A stretch of 53,793 nt of DNA, from NCBI RefSeq assembly GCF_002394865.1, contig NZ_DGUZ01000010.1, positions 1-53,793 on the forward strand, given 5' to 3'. Shown here piece after piece: positions 8,852 through 17,889 of the stretch; position 1 is the stretch's first letter; each line of letters opens with the position of its first letter. A program made the translations under genes and the position numbers. This stretch comes from Fibrobacter sp. UBA4297 (GTDB taxonomy: Bacteria; Fibrobacterota; Fibrobacteria; Fibrobacterales; Fibrobacteraceae). Under the pieces are notes generated by a model. The model ran no database searches and was not told the DNA's origin. It was given only the letters and a program-made list of their open reading frames with translations.

Positions 8852-8893
8852 CTTCTCTCTCTATTCCGGACTTAACCGGTTTTCCTCCTAGAA

Positions 8894-8932
8894 AAAGGAC
8901 CCTGTGGCTAAAGCCGCAGGGTTCCCTTTTTT
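8894..8932 (+). terminator. Strong terminator after the 69-aa gene
   Basis: The stem GGACCCTGTGGC/GCCGCAGGGTTCC with a TAAA loop lies between an A run and a T run, so it may work in both directions. Confidence 0.85.
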
Positions 8933-8970
8933 AAATGCCATCAAAATGTAATGGCGAGTGTGTATGGCGG

Positions 8971-8996
8971 CCCCGGAACGGAGTCCGGGGTGACAT
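8971..8996. repeat. Short interspersed hairpin repeat (CCGGA...TCCGG-TGAC type)
   Basis: CCCCGGAACGGAGTCCGGGG followed by TGACA. Related units, with a different stem each time but the same trailing TGAC, occur at 29173-29196 and 30332-30358. Intergenic here. Confidence 0.6.
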
Positions 8997-9002
8997 GCTT
9001 AG

Positions 9003-10844
9003 TTACTTCTTTTTCTTGGACTTGGCGGATTCTTTTGCCTTGTCCTGACGTTCGCAGGTCGTCACGACTTCGAACTTGCCCTTGTTCACCGTAATAATCT
9101 TCGTGTTGGCGTTTGCACCGCGACGGAACTTGATATCACCGTAAATGCCCTTGAAGTCCTTGGTCGCATTGATATAATGCGTCATGTCGTCGTCCTGGCC
9201 AGTCACTGCGGCAAGCGCTGTAAAGATAATGTTTGCGGCATCGTAGCTGAGACCGCTTACCTTGTCTTCACCCGGTTCAACGCCCCAGCGAGCGGTAAAG
9301 TCCTTCACAAAGTTCGTATAGGTCGAATTGCTCTTGTTCATGTCGATACCAGGAACGCTGAAGTAAGAACCTTCGACAAGGCGCTTGCCCTGGATCAAGA
9401 GTTCACGACCGTACCAGCCAGATGTTCCAAGATAGGTGCCAGATACTTTGTTAAAAGCAGCCTGGCTCACCATGGCACCTGCATCTGCCGGATTTGTCGC
9501 CGGGATAAAGAGGCCCGGGAATTCAACAGTGGAGTCGGCGAGGTAAAGCTTGCGGTCGCGCGGGTTTACCGTGTTCAAATCGTTCAAGCCCTTGGCAATA
9601 TTGCGACGGCGGTTTTCCTGATTGAAGCGAACATCGCGCATGAGGTTGAATTCCGTCTTGTAGTCCGGGCGGCCTTCTTCGTAATTGCGGAAGCCGACAA
9701 CATCACCACCACGACGTTCAACAGCACGGGTAAAGCTTTCGGACATGGCCGTACCGAAATCGCCAAGCGGGCTCATCACACCAAATTCGCGAATGTCAAG
9801 GCACTTGATAGCGAAGTCCGCAATCGTCTGCGCGAGGATGTCCATGGTGAGGTTCACCTGGAAGATGTTCGGTCCAAGCTTTGCGATGCCTGCGTCTGTT
9901 GCAGTCGGAGTAAGCATCGGCACATGCTGGAAGTTTGCACCAAGCCATGCAGCAACAGACGTTGCCGGAGCACTCATGATAGGACCAATAATAGCGATAA
10001 TGCTATCCTGGTTCACCGCGCGTTGCGTACGCATAAGAGCGATAGCGGCATCGGCGTGCGTGTCCTGGAAGATGATGTTCACCTTGCCCTTGAGGTTTGC
10101 CTGTTCGTAAGCGAGGAGAGAACCCTGCACAGCGGCGGTACCAAATTCAGCGAAGTCACCAGAAAGCGGAGCGAGCACGAGCACGGTCGGAAGACCGGCG
10201 CCGAGACCTTCAAGAGCGCTGATACCTTTCTTGGCGGTCTTCTGCAAATTCTCGGAAGAAGTCGTCTTGAGGACCTTCTTGTACCAGTACCTTGCGGCGC
10301 GGTAGCGCTTGGCGTTCTGGCATTCACGGCCAAGCTGCAACTGCATCCAGCCCATCACTTCGCGATCAACGGGATACTTTTCAAGCAAAGCCTGAAGCTG
10401 GTCTGCGGTGAGGAGGGATGCGGCCAAAGTCTGAATGGCGACATCTTTAGCACGAGACCTTGCAGCCGGGTTGGTCGAGTAAGAAAGCACACGGAGCATC
10501 GCCTCGACACCGTCAAACACGGAGCCCTTTTCGACATCGACAACAGCGCGGGCAAGTTCCATGCGTTCGCGGTAAGCAGATTTCACATGGTATTCCAGGA
10601 AACGGGATGCCACATCGTAAGCATCGTCCTTCTTGCCTGTGCGGAGGTAGCATTCTGCAAGCATCACGGAAGCCTTTTCACCTTCGAGCTTGCGGAACGA
10701 GGAACTATAGATTTTCTGAAGCGGAGCAATCGCATCCGAGCAGCGACCGCTCTTGACCACAGACTTCACTCGTTCGACATCGTCCTGTGCAAAAACAGAG
10801 GTAGAGAGGACTGCTGCTAAAAATAGGGGAAACAAGCGATTCAT
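9003..10844 (-). CDS. Periplasmic PBP1-fold (LivJ/LpoA-like) ligand-binding protein with N-terminal TPR region
   Basis: About 613 aa. The ATG at 10844 has GAGG seven bases upstream and starts a signal peptide (MNRLFPLFLAAVLSTSVFA). Residues about 20-215 are TPR-like helices (AECYLRTGKKDDAYDVASRFL). From about 220 a type I periplasmic binding fold follows: PTVLVLAPLSGDFAEFGTAAVQGSLLAYEQ, IAIIGPIMSAPATSVAAWLG, PMLTPTATDAGIAKLGPNIFQ and YDAANIIFTALAAV. The TPR plus PBP1 order is that of LpoA, which activates PBP1a in peptidoglycan synthesis; a solute receptor is the alternative. The lysine-rich tail (KESAKSKKKK) is unusual. The nucleotidyltransferase gene ends 18 bases upstream. Confidence 0.75.
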   Translation of the reverse strand: MNRLFPLFLAAVLSTSVFAQDDVERVKSVVKSGRCSDAIAPLQKIYSSSFRKLEGEKASVMLAECYLRTGKKDDAYDVASRFLEYHVKSAYRERMELARAVVDVEKGSVFDGVEAMLRVLSYSTNPAARSRAKDVAIQTLAASLLTADQLQALLEKYPVDREVMGWMQLQLGRECQNAKRYRAARYWYKKVLKTTSSENLQKTAKKGISALEGLGAGLPTVLVLAPLSGDFAEFGTAAVQGSLLAYEQANLKGKVNIIFQDTHADAAIALMRTQRAVNQDSIIAIIGPIMSAPATSVAAWLGANFQHVPMLTPTATDAGIAKLGPNIFQVNLTMDILAQTIADFAIKCLDIREFGVMSPLGDFGTAMSESFTRAVERRGGDVVGFRNYEEGRPDYKTEFNLMRDVRFNQENRRRNIAKGLNDLNTVNPRDRKLYLADSTVEFPGLFIPATNPADAGAMVSQAAFNKVSGTYLGTSGWYGRELLIQGKRLVEGSYFSVPGIDMNKSNSTYTNFVKDFTARWGVEPGEDKVSGLSYDAANIIFTALAAVTGQDDDMTHYINATKDFKGIYGDIKFRRGANANTKIITVNKGKFEVVTTCERQDKAKESAKSKKKK

Positions 10845-10862
10845 ATTCAAACCTCGCCGGTC

Positions 10863-11183
10863 TTACTGGAAGCTGTCGGCAGCCTCCTGAATGACAAAAT
10901 GTTCTTTCTTGATTTGCTTTTGAAGAGATTCGGGGAGCTTGGACCAGTCGACAATATCAACACGGAACGGAAGGCCGCTTTCGACAAAAGCCTTTTCCAC
11001 CGAAGTCATGTCATCAAGAGATATAGGAGAATCCGAGATGACAACCAATTCCAAATCCGTATCCGGAGTCAAATCGACACCCGTGACACGCGTACCGTAT
11101 GCCCAAACCTGAAAGCCTTCAAAATGGAGGCCAAGAATTCTCTGTACGGTTTCCAACTGATCCGTTTCTAAGCAAAGAGTCAT
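10863..11183 (-). CDS. Minimal nucleotidyltransferase (MNT) domain protein
   Basis: 106 aa, a single Pol-beta-like nucleotidyltransferase domain: VWAYGTRVTGVDLTPDTDLELVVIS carries the G-[ST] motif followed by a D-x-D pair, with a further FRVDIVDW strand. MNT proteins commonly pair with HEPN proteins as toxin-antitoxin systems in which the MNT adenylylates the HEPN toxin. No HEPN gene is adjacent; the downstream gene is the periplasmic PBP1-fold protein. It is therefore an orphan or has another target. It starts 43 bases after the phosphoesterase gene. Confidence 0.8.
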   Translation of the reverse strand: MTLCLETDQLETVQRILGLHFEGFQVWAYGTRVTGVDLTPDTDLELVVISDSPISLDDMTSVEKAFVESGLPFRVDIVDWSKLPESLQKQIKKEHFVIQEAADSFQ

Positions 11184-11226
11184 AGTTCACTAAAATATAG
11201 TTAATGTATTTTGACACTGACTGTCA

Positions 11227-12327
11227 TTACAGCCGGTCGGGTACAAAACGGAGGAACAGAAGTTCGGTATCGCTGCCGATTCGGACCGGAGGGCCCCAGG
11301 AATCGACACCGCTAGAAACGAGCCATTTGACCTGATCAAGTTCGCCAAGACCGTAGGCAAGGCGCCACACCCAGTCGATAATGAGCGTTCCCGGGAAAAA
11401 CTGGCCATTGTGCGTGTGACCGGACATGGCAAAGTCAGGACGGCGGCCAGGGTGGTCTTCTTCGATGCCATGCGGCTGGTGATCGAGGAGAAGCCAGGGG
11501 AGTTTAGATTCTTCTGCCATCGGGCGCAAGTCGAAAAGCGGCTTACGTTCGACATCACGCATCTTGGCAACGCTGTGATCTACGCGGCCGGTAATGCAGG
11601 CAAAAGGCGTGCAGACGGTAGAGTCTTCCAGCACGACGAAACCGTTATTCTGCATCCACTTTTTAAAGTCACTGCCTTCGCGTTCAAGGAACCCTTCGTG
11701 ATTCCCGTCGATGGCAATGGCTGCCATCTTCGCGGTTGCAGCAAGCTTTTGCACTAGGAAGTCGTATTCCCAAGCAGAGAGTGTCGAATCCACGACATCC
11801 GAAAAGTCACCGCCAAACAGCACCAGGTCCGGGTGGAGGCTATCGCTCACATGAACGATGCGTTCCATCTTTTCGCGCTTGAAAAGCGGGTCGATATGGA
11901 GGTCGCTAAAGAAGACTGCCGTAAATCCCTTTTCGGTCGGGACGGCAATCTTGAACTCGCGAATGTGGAAATTGTCATTTGCGCTTGCGCCTGCAATGCG
12001 GAAGATGAGCGTCAAAAGTACAGTAACGAAAAGCAAAAGTCTCGCCACTAAAATTTCAATGCGGCGGTCAAGCGGTTTCTTGACAATAGCGCGGCGGATG
12101 CCGCGGACAATCCACCAGAGGATATAAAGGAAGAGCGCTTCGGCAAGCCAGACGGCAAAGAAGGACATGCCAAGCGATGCAAAATAACTTGTTCTAAACA
12201 AGAAGCAGATGGGGAGGAGGATTACCGAAATTCCGGCAATGACGCTTCCCTTGATTCCAGGCGCCACCATCCTGACATTAAAGAACAGGAAGAGTACGCC
12301 AAAGATGAGTATGCAAAAAAAGATCAT
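11227..12327 (-). CDS. Membrane-anchored metallophosphoesterase (YaeI-like)
   Basis: 366 aa. Three or four hydrophobic segments fill the first 120 residues, followed by a calcineurin-type phosphoesterase domain with all metal motifs: FFSDLHIDP, VLFGGDFSD, IDGNHEG, LLDHQPH and MSGHTHNGQFFPG. Relatives of this architecture hydrolyse phosphodiester bonds in lipids such as UDP-diacylglucosamine analogues or act on unknown substrates. The ATG overlaps the tmk stop by 4 bases (ATGA), so translation is probably coupled. Confidence 0.88.
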   Translation of the reverse strand: MIFFCILIFGVLFLFFNVRMVAPGIKGSVIAGISVILLPICFLFRTSYFASLGMSFFAVWLAEALFLYILWWIVRGIRRAIVKKPLDRRIEILVARLLLFVTVLLTLIFRIAGASANDNFHIREFKIAVPTEKGFTAVFFSDLHIDPLFKREKMERIVHVSDSLHPDLVLFGGDFSDVVDSTLSAWEYDFLVQKLAATAKMAAIAIDGNHEGFLEREGSDFKKWMQNNGFVVLEDSTVCTPFACITGRVDHSVAKMRDVERKPLFDLRPMAEESKLPWLLLDHQPHGIEEDHPGRRPDFAMSGHTHNGQFFPGTLIIDWVWRLAYGLGELDQVKWLVSSGVDSWGPPVRIGSDTELLFLRFVPDRL

Positions 12328-12956
12328 TTCAGTTTCGCTTTAATAAGTGAAAGGACATCTTGGTGGACTTCATCGGGAGTGCGGTCTGCATTGACGACAC
12401 TCACGCAATCGCTATAATCGCGACCTGCGGCGAGATAGCCTTCGCGAACACGCTCGAAGAATTCAGCCTTTTCGCTTTCGAGGCGGTCAGGGGCGCCACC
12501 GCGAATAGCCATGCGCTTGCGGCTTGATTCGACGGTCAAGTCGAGAACTACTGTGAGTTCTGGGAAGCAACCGCCACAAGTGAGTTCCGTGAGACGCTGG
12601 ACTTTATCAGCACCGAGCCCGCGGGCATAACCTTGGTAGGCAAACGTGCTCCACGCAAAACGATCGGCGATGACGATGTTGCCGGCATCGAGTGCAGGTT
12701 GGATGATTTCGTGAATCACCTGGGCGCGGGCAGCATTGTACAGCAAAAGTTCGGTATCATCTGCCATGATGCCCTTGAAAGCGGGGTCGAGCAAGAGTTC
12801 GCGAATGCGTTCGGAAATTTTGGCGCCGCCGGGTTCACGCAGCCTCACAACCTTGTGGCCTTCGGATTCTAGCACGCGGACGAGCATGTCGATTTGTGTA
12901 GACTTTCCGGAACCGTCAATGCCTTCGAGGCTGAAAAATTTCTTCGCAGTTTTCAT
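12324..12956 (-). CDS. tmk: Thymidylate kinase
   Basis: 210 aa from the ATG at 12956; the extension upstream to 13025 lacks family sequence. It phosphorylates dTMP to dTDP. The P-loop is LEGIDGSGKST, followed by the dTMP-binding RLREPGG, the DRF motif in IADRFAWSTFAYQG, and a lid region RKRMAIRGGAPDRLE. The arginine arrangement in P-loop and lid would allow type I/II assignment by alignment. First gene of a unit with the phosphoesterase. The ribosome-binding site is weak. Confidence 0.95.
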   Translation of the reverse strand: MKTAKKFFSLEGIDGSGKSTQIDMLVRVLESEGHKVVRLREPGGAKISERIRELLLDPAFKGIMADDTELLLYNAARAQVIHEIIQPALDAGNIVIADRFAWSTFAYQGYARGLGADKVQRLTELTCGGCFPELTVVLDLTVESSRKRMAIRGGAPDRLESEKAEFFERVREGYLAAGRDYSDCVSVVNADRTPDEVHQDVLSLIKAKLK

Positions 12957-13339
12957 AAGAACAAATATGCAAAAATTTTTGGGTGAGCGCCAATGGCTTT
13001 TTCTTATTTCATAAAAGTACATCATGCGGGCGGGGCCCCAGCTCGGAGTTGACGCCTACGGCGTCAGCGGCTTCACTCGGTTATGCCGGTCTGCAAGCAG
13101 CCCGTCGCAACACTCGTTTTGCACGCTACTGCGAAGAATATACCTTGGCCGACGCTTTATTCTCTCGACGAATTTTTATTTATTCAAAACAAACTGAATA
13201 TCTCGCTTTTTTTATGGATGTAAAAAAATCCTCGGCGGGGAAGCCGAGGATTTTTCAATCACTAAGTTGCTTCGGGCATTTGCCCTCGCAATGACATTTC
13301 AGAATTATCTAGTAACTACTAACTAATAACTAGTAACTC
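12957..13339. other. Gene-free stretch between tmk and secA
   Basis: No plausible gene. It holds palindrome-like G+C-rich DNA at about 13030-13110 (GACGCCTACGGCGTC), an A+T-rich tract, the secA terminator (13223-13255), an interspersed repeat ending CTCGCAATGACAT (about 13267-13300), and a simple ACTAGTAACTACTAACTAAT-type tract just after the secA stop. Similar TAGTAACTA tracts occur after purM (2205-2290) and parA (37390-37480). Confidence 0.6.
13223..13255 (-). terminator. Terminator after secA
   Basis: A perfect 9-bp stem ATCCTCGGC/GCCGAGGAT between A and T runs, about 85 bases past the secA stop; symmetrical enough to act in both directions. Confidence 0.8.
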
Positions 13340-16318
13340 TTATTCAACGTCCTTGCCGTGGCACTTCTTGTACTTGAGACCAGAACCGCACCAGCAGAGG
13401 TCATTGCGACCGAGCTTTGCGCCAGCCTGCTGCTGGGCACGCTTCACAGCGGCAGCGAGAGCCGGATTCACGCGGTTCGGGCGAGTGCCCGGGAGTGCGC
13501 TCTGCGGCATCGGCTGAGCCTGCTGATCTTCGGAAAGGGCGTTCGTCTCGGACGAAGCTGCCTGACCGGCAAGACCTGCGGCCTTTGCGCCTTCGGCACT
13601 CAACTGTTCTGAAGTTCCTTGGGACGGCTGTGCATCAGCGGATTCCACAGACTGGTCTACACCTTCTCTCGTCTCTCGTCTTTCGTCTCTCGTCTGTTCT
13701 GCGGCCTTGCGTTCGGCATCAATCTGTTCCTGGCTCTTGAGCTGGAGCTGGTCCGGAGAGACCGTCACACCGTTCGGGAGCGTGATGCGAATGTTCAAAA
13801 TGCGGAGAGCCGTAAGCGTTGCAATCTTTTCCATGCAGCTTTCGAACATCTTGAAGCCGTCATTCTTGTAGACCATCAGCGGATCCTTCTGAGCGTATCC
13901 GTGGAAGCGGATAGCATCCTTCAGCTGGTCCATAGCATACAAGTGTTCCTTCCACACCTGGTCAATCGTCATGAGGAGGAAGCGGCGTTCGATATTGCGG
14001 AAGTCGGCATCCGGAATAATCTTCGTGAGCTTGTCGTAACGCACCTTGCAGAGGTTGATGATTTCTTCGAGCACCTGTTCCGGCGTCTTCGAAACAGCTT
14101 CATCAAGCGTGAGGCTGTATTCCATGCCGAGCGTGCGCTGCAAGTCTTCGTGCAAACCTTCGAGGTTCCACTGTTCCGCATAGCTCTTTGCCGGGATGTA
14201 GTTGGAAACCTTGATATCGCAAGCGTCTTCGATGCGGTTCATGATTTCGTCACGGATATCTTCACCGTTCAAGATACGACGGCGGAGCCCGTAAATCACC
14301 TTGCGCTGTTCATTCATCACGTTATCGTAGTCGAGCAAGTGCTTACGGATATCGAAGCTCTGGCTTTCGACGCGGCGCTGTGCACCACGGATGGAACGGG
14401 AAACGATCGGGTGGGTAATCACTTCGTCTTCGCCCACGCCAAAACGGTTCATGAGGTTCTTGACGTTGTCACCACCGAAGATACGCATCAGGTTATCATC
14501 GAGGGAGAGGAAGTACTGGCTAGAACCCGGGTCACCCTGACGGCCGGAACGACCGCGCAACTGGTTGTCGATACGGCGAGATTCATGGCGTTCCGTACCG
14601 AGCACATGCAAACCGCCGAGCTCAGTCACTCCCGGTCCAAGAGCAATGTCAGTACCACGACCAGCCATGTTCGTTGCAATCGTCACCTTGTCCTTGTGGC
14701 CTGCGTACTGGATGATTTCAGCTTCGCGGCCATGGTTCTTGGCGTTCAAGACTTCGTGCGGGATGCCTTCCTTCTCGAGCATGCCGTGGAGAATTTCGGA
14801 CTTTTCGATGGATGCCGTACCCACGAGGATCGGCTGGCCCTTCGCATGGCGTTCCTTGATTTCAGCAACAATGGCGCGCCACTTGGCATCTTCGGACTTA
14901 TAAACGAGGTCCTGCAAGTCCTTTCGGATGCACGGCTTGTTCGTCGGAATGACCCACGTGTTCATGTTGTAAATCTTGATGAATTCCGTTGCTTCGGTTT
15001 CAGCCGTACCGGTCATACCGGAGAGCTTCTTGTACATACGGAAGTAGTTCTGGAAGGTAATCGTTGCAAGCGTCTGGTTTTCGCGACGGATCTGCACGTT
15101 TTCCTTCGCTTCGATAGCCTGATGGATACCATTGGAATAGCGGCGGCCTTCCATCAAGCGGCCCGTGTTTTCGTCGACGATGATGATTTCGCCGTCACGA
15201 ACGATGTAGTCGACATCCTTTTCAAAGAGGTACCAGGCGCGGAGTGCGTTATCGAGGAAGTGAACCCAGTCAGCATGTTCGCCATAGAGGTTCGTAATGT
15301 GCATCAAGTCCTGGATGTGGAGCACGCCCTTTTCGGTAAACTGGATGTTCTTGTCCTTTTCATCGACAGAGAAGTCCTTGTTCTTGACGAGCTGCTTCGC
15401 GATTTCGTTTGCCTTGGCGTACTTTTCGGTAGCGTCTTCGGCCGGACCACTGATGATGAGCGGTGTACGGGCTTCGTCGATCAAGATGGAGTCGACTTCG
15501 TCAACAATACAGAAGTTGAGTTCGCGCTGCACGAGCTGGTTCGGTTCCACCGCCATGTTGTCGCGGAGGTAGTCAAAACCGAATTCGTTGTTGGTACCGT
15601 AAGTCACGTCGGAGTTGTAGCTTTCGCGGCGCTGTTCCGGATTAAGGCCGTTCACAATGAGACCGACCGTAAGACCGAGGAACTTATAGACCAAGCCCAT
15701 CTGCTTGGCGTCACGGCCAGCGAGGTAATCGTTCACCGTCACCACATGGACGCCATGACCAGAAAGACCGTTCAAGTAAACCGGGAGAGCAGCGGCAAGC
15801 GTCTTACCTTCACCGGTAGCCATTTCAGCAATAGCACCTTCGTGGAGCACGAGACCACCGATCATCTGCACATCGAAAGGCAACATGCGGAACGGCTTCA
15901 CGGATTCCGGATAGAGTTCACGAACCTTGGCGTAGAGAGCTGCCGGGAGGTAGACTTCCCATTCATTCTTTCCGCTTTCGAGTTCTGCCTTCGCCTTGTT
16001 CACGGCTTCCTGGAGTTCCGGGCCGAGGCGGCTAAAGTCAAAGCCAAATTCCGGCTTGAAGATGTTGAAGATACCGAGACGGCGGTCGCAAGCTTCGCGG
16101 CAAACGGCAAAGGCATCAACCTTGATATCGTCGAGGGTGGCTCCATTATTCAGCTTTTCACGGAATTCGGCGCTCTTTGCAGCAAGTTCCGCGTCATCAA
16201 GCGTTGCGAGAGCCTTGCAGGCTTCGTGAATCTTTGCAATCACCGGGCGGAGCTGTTTCACCTTACGTTCATGAGGTGTACCAAAAATCTTATGGAGTAC
16301 TGTATCTACAATGCTCAT
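13340..16318 (-). CDS. secA: Preprotein translocase ATPase SecA
   Basis: 992 aa, the motor that drives unfolded preproteins through SecYEG. Walker A is MATGEGKT (166-173), Walker B is IVDEVDSILIDEART (DEVD at 273-276), and helicase motifs include TNMAGRGTDI and LRGRSGRQGD. Compared with E. coli, about 60 residues (roughly 83-140) are inserted before FRMLPFDVQMIGG, a trait of the FCB group. The tail ends with the zinc-binding SEC-C motif CWCGSGLKYKKCH, which binds SecB in other species. In the variable C-terminal linker, 13664-13696 encodes TRDERRETRE from a simple repeat also found between genes. A strong AAGGA precedes the ATG. Confidence 0.98.
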   Translation of the reverse strand: MSIVDTVLHKIFGTPHERKVKQLRPVIAKIHEACKALATLDDAELAAKSAEFREKLNNGATLDDIKVDAFAVCREACDRRLGIFNIFKPEFGFDFSRLGPELQEAVNKAKAELESGKNEWEVYLPAALYAKVRELYPESVKPFRMLPFDVQMIGGLVLHEGAIAEMATGEGKTLAAALPVYLNGLSGHGVHVVTVNDYLAGRDAKQMGLVYKFLGLTVGLIVNGLNPEQRRESYNSDVTYGTNNEFGFDYLRDNMAVEPNQLVQRELNFCIVDEVDSILIDEARTPLIISGPAEDATEKYAKANEIAKQLVKNKDFSVDEKDKNIQFTEKGVLHIQDLMHITNLYGEHADWVHFLDNALRAWYLFEKDVDYIVRDGEIIIVDENTGRLMEGRRYSNGIHQAIEAKENVQIRRENQTLATITFQNYFRMYKKLSGMTGTAETEATEFIKIYNMNTWVIPTNKPCIRKDLQDLVYKSEDAKWRAIVAEIKERHAKGQPILVGTASIEKSEILHGMLEKEGIPHEVLNAKNHGREAEIIQYAGHKDKVTIATNMAGRGTDIALGPGVTELGGLHVLGTERHESRRIDNQLRGRSGRQGDPGSSQYFLSLDDNLMRIFGGDNVKNLMNRFGVGEDEVITHPIVSRSIRGAQRRVESQSFDIRKHLLDYDNVMNEQRKVIYGLRRRILNGEDIRDEIMNRIEDACDIKVSNYIPAKSYAEQWNLEGLHEDLQRTLGMEYSLTLDEAVSKTPEQVLEEIINLCKVRYDKLTKIIPDADFRNIERRFLLMTIDQVWKEHLYAMDQLKDAIRFHGYAQKDPLMVYKNDGFKMFESCMEKIATLTALRILNIRITLPNGVTVSPDQLQLKSQEQIDAERKAAEQTRDERRETREGVDQSVESADAQPSQGTSEQLSAEGAKAAGLAGQAASSETNALSEDQQAQPMPQSALPGTRPNRVNPALAAAVKRAQQQAGAKLGRNDLCWCGSGLKYKKCHGKDVE
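13664..13696. repeat. CTCTCGTCTCTCGTCTTTCGT-type repeat inside secA
   Basis: A pyrimidine-rich tandem of CTCTCGT/CTTTCGT units inside the C-terminal linker codons of secA. The same units occur as non-coding DNA at 47776-47868 and inside parB at 38206-38238. Confidence 0.8.
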
Positions 16319-16485
16319 GGTTGTCCTTGATTAAAAATTAAACGTGGTTAAAAGTAGCAAAAGATGTGCCAAATATATTTTCGTTTCAAGTTGAAAAGCC
16401 CCTTTAAAGTGCGTTTTTACGGGGATTACATGCTTTAACGATTTAGTTTACTCACACCGCAACACCAATATATTATATTGGAGAC

Positions 16486-17883
16486 ATGAAAAAATTGGAT
16501 TTTGCAAAAGGGATTTTTGTACTCGCTGCAGGATTTTTCCTCACTGCACCCGTGAACGCGCAAGTTAGCGATGAGGAACTTGCAAAGCACCCCGAATATA
16601 CTTCTAGTGGCTATTTAGTGTACCCGGAACCCGTAAATATTAAATATACCAAGGCACCTGCCGGCTATAAGCCGTTCTATATCAGCCATTACGGGCGTCA
16701 CGGCAGCCGCTACCACCACAGCGCCGAAGAGTACACCTACCTTTTTGAAACGCTCGCCAAGGCAGATTCCGCCCAAAAACTCACCGAGCTCGGCAAACAG
16801 ACACTCGCCTACACAAAAGTCCTCGTAGACAAGGCAGCCCCCCGCAAAGGAGACCTCACGCAAGTGGGCGTCAAGCAGCACGAAGGGATTGCAAACCGCA
16901 TGTCCAAGAATTTTGGGGAAGTTTTTAAGGACTGGAACGTCGGCGGAAAAAAAGTCACGCCGTATGTCAGGTCATATGCGAGCACAAGCGGCCGCTGCAT
17001 CGTGAGCATGGCCGCCTTCATCGGGGAACTCCGTTCGCTGAATCCGAAAATCCATTCCGAACTCATCTCCGGCAAAAGCTACATGAAGTTCATCAGCGCC
17101 TTTGACTGGGGCAAACTCGACTATTCCAAAGTCAAGGCCTACACGGACGAAAGCGATAAGCTCTGGAAAAACGTGAATCCGCAATCGTTTCTAGAAAAGC
17201 TGTTCAATGACTACAAATACGTTGCAAATAACGTGGACACCAACGGCTTCTACAATCACTTCTTTGAAATTGCGACATCGCTCCAGGGGATGGATAAACC
17301 GCTCCTCGACGAAATCGCCCAAGCCGCCAAAGTGCCCGCCGATACTTTTGTAAACTTGTTCACAACTGAAGAAAAAATTGCACGCTGGAAAGCGCAAAAC
17401 GCCTGGTGGTATAGCCTCGAAGGTACAAGCCCGCTCATCAACCGCCCCGATGGCCTCAACTTTGCAAAGCCCACGCTCCAGAACATTTTGGAAGAAGCCG
17501 ACGAAGCGATTGCCGTGGATACCACGATAAACGCCCGCGCCACCCAAGCGCCAATTGCCGCCACGCTCCGCTTTGGCCACGACGCCACACTCCTCCCGCT
17601 ATCCGCCCTCATGCAGCTGCCCGTCGCGAACGCAAAAGTTTCGGACCTCTCCAAATTGCACGAACAGTGGAACGACTTTAGAATCATCCCGATGGCAGCA
17701 AACCTGCAAATGGTATTCTACAAATCAAAAAACAAGCCCATCCTCGTCAAAATTTTGTACAATGAAATTGAACAGACTCTGCCCATCGAATGCAAGGCCG
17801 CGGACAAAACACAATGCCCCGCCGCCCCATATTACCGCTGGGATGATGTCCGTAACTTCTATAGCGCCCTTCTCAAGAACTAA
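16486..17883 (+). CDS. Secreted histidine-type acid phosphatase (branch 2, phytase/MINPP-like)
   Basis: 465 aa. A signal peptide (MKKLDFAKGIFVLAAGFFLTAPVNA) is followed by the catalytic motif ISHYGRHGSRY (RHGSR at 71-75, with the nucleophilic His) and the proton-donor pair FGHDATLLPL (H365-D366). These define branch-2 histidine phosphatases, which include phytases and inositol polyphosphate phosphatases. The enzyme probably works in the periplasm and releases phosphate; the exact substrate is not predictable. TTGGAG lies just before the ATG. The next gene starts 6 bases after the stop. Confidence 0.88.
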   Translation: MKKLDFAKGIFVLAAGFFLTAPVNAQVSDEELAKHPEYTSSGYLVYPEPVNIKYTKAPAGYKPFYISHYGRHGSRYHHSAEEYTYLFETLAKADSAQKLTELGKQTLAYTKVLVDKAAPRKGDLTQVGVKQHEGIANRMSKNFGEVFKDWNVGGKKVTPYVRSYASTSGRCIVSMAAFIGELRSLNPKIHSELISGKSYMKFISAFDWGKLDYSKVKAYTDESDKLWKNVNPQSFLEKLFNDYKYVANNVDTNGFYNHFFEIATSLQGMDKPLLDEIAQAAKVPADTFVNLFTTEEKIARWKAQNAWWYSLEGTSPLINRPDGLNFAKPTLQNILEEADEAIAVDTTINARATQAPIAATLRFGHDATLLPLSALMQLPVANAKVSDLSKLHEQWNDFRIIPMAANLQMVFYKSKNKPILVKILYNEIEQTLPIECKAADKTQCPAAPYYRWDDVRNFYSALLKN

Positions 17884-17889
17884 TTTATC

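Noticed and set aside
9177..10820. A 547-codon open frame on the plus strand across the PBP1-fold gene
   Set aside because: Shadow of a well-supported minus-strand gene with signal peptide and recognisable domains.
13619..16330. A 903-codon open frame on the plus strand across secA
   Set aside because: It is antisense to secA; its composition is a mirror of secA codons and it has no ribosome-binding site or family sequence.
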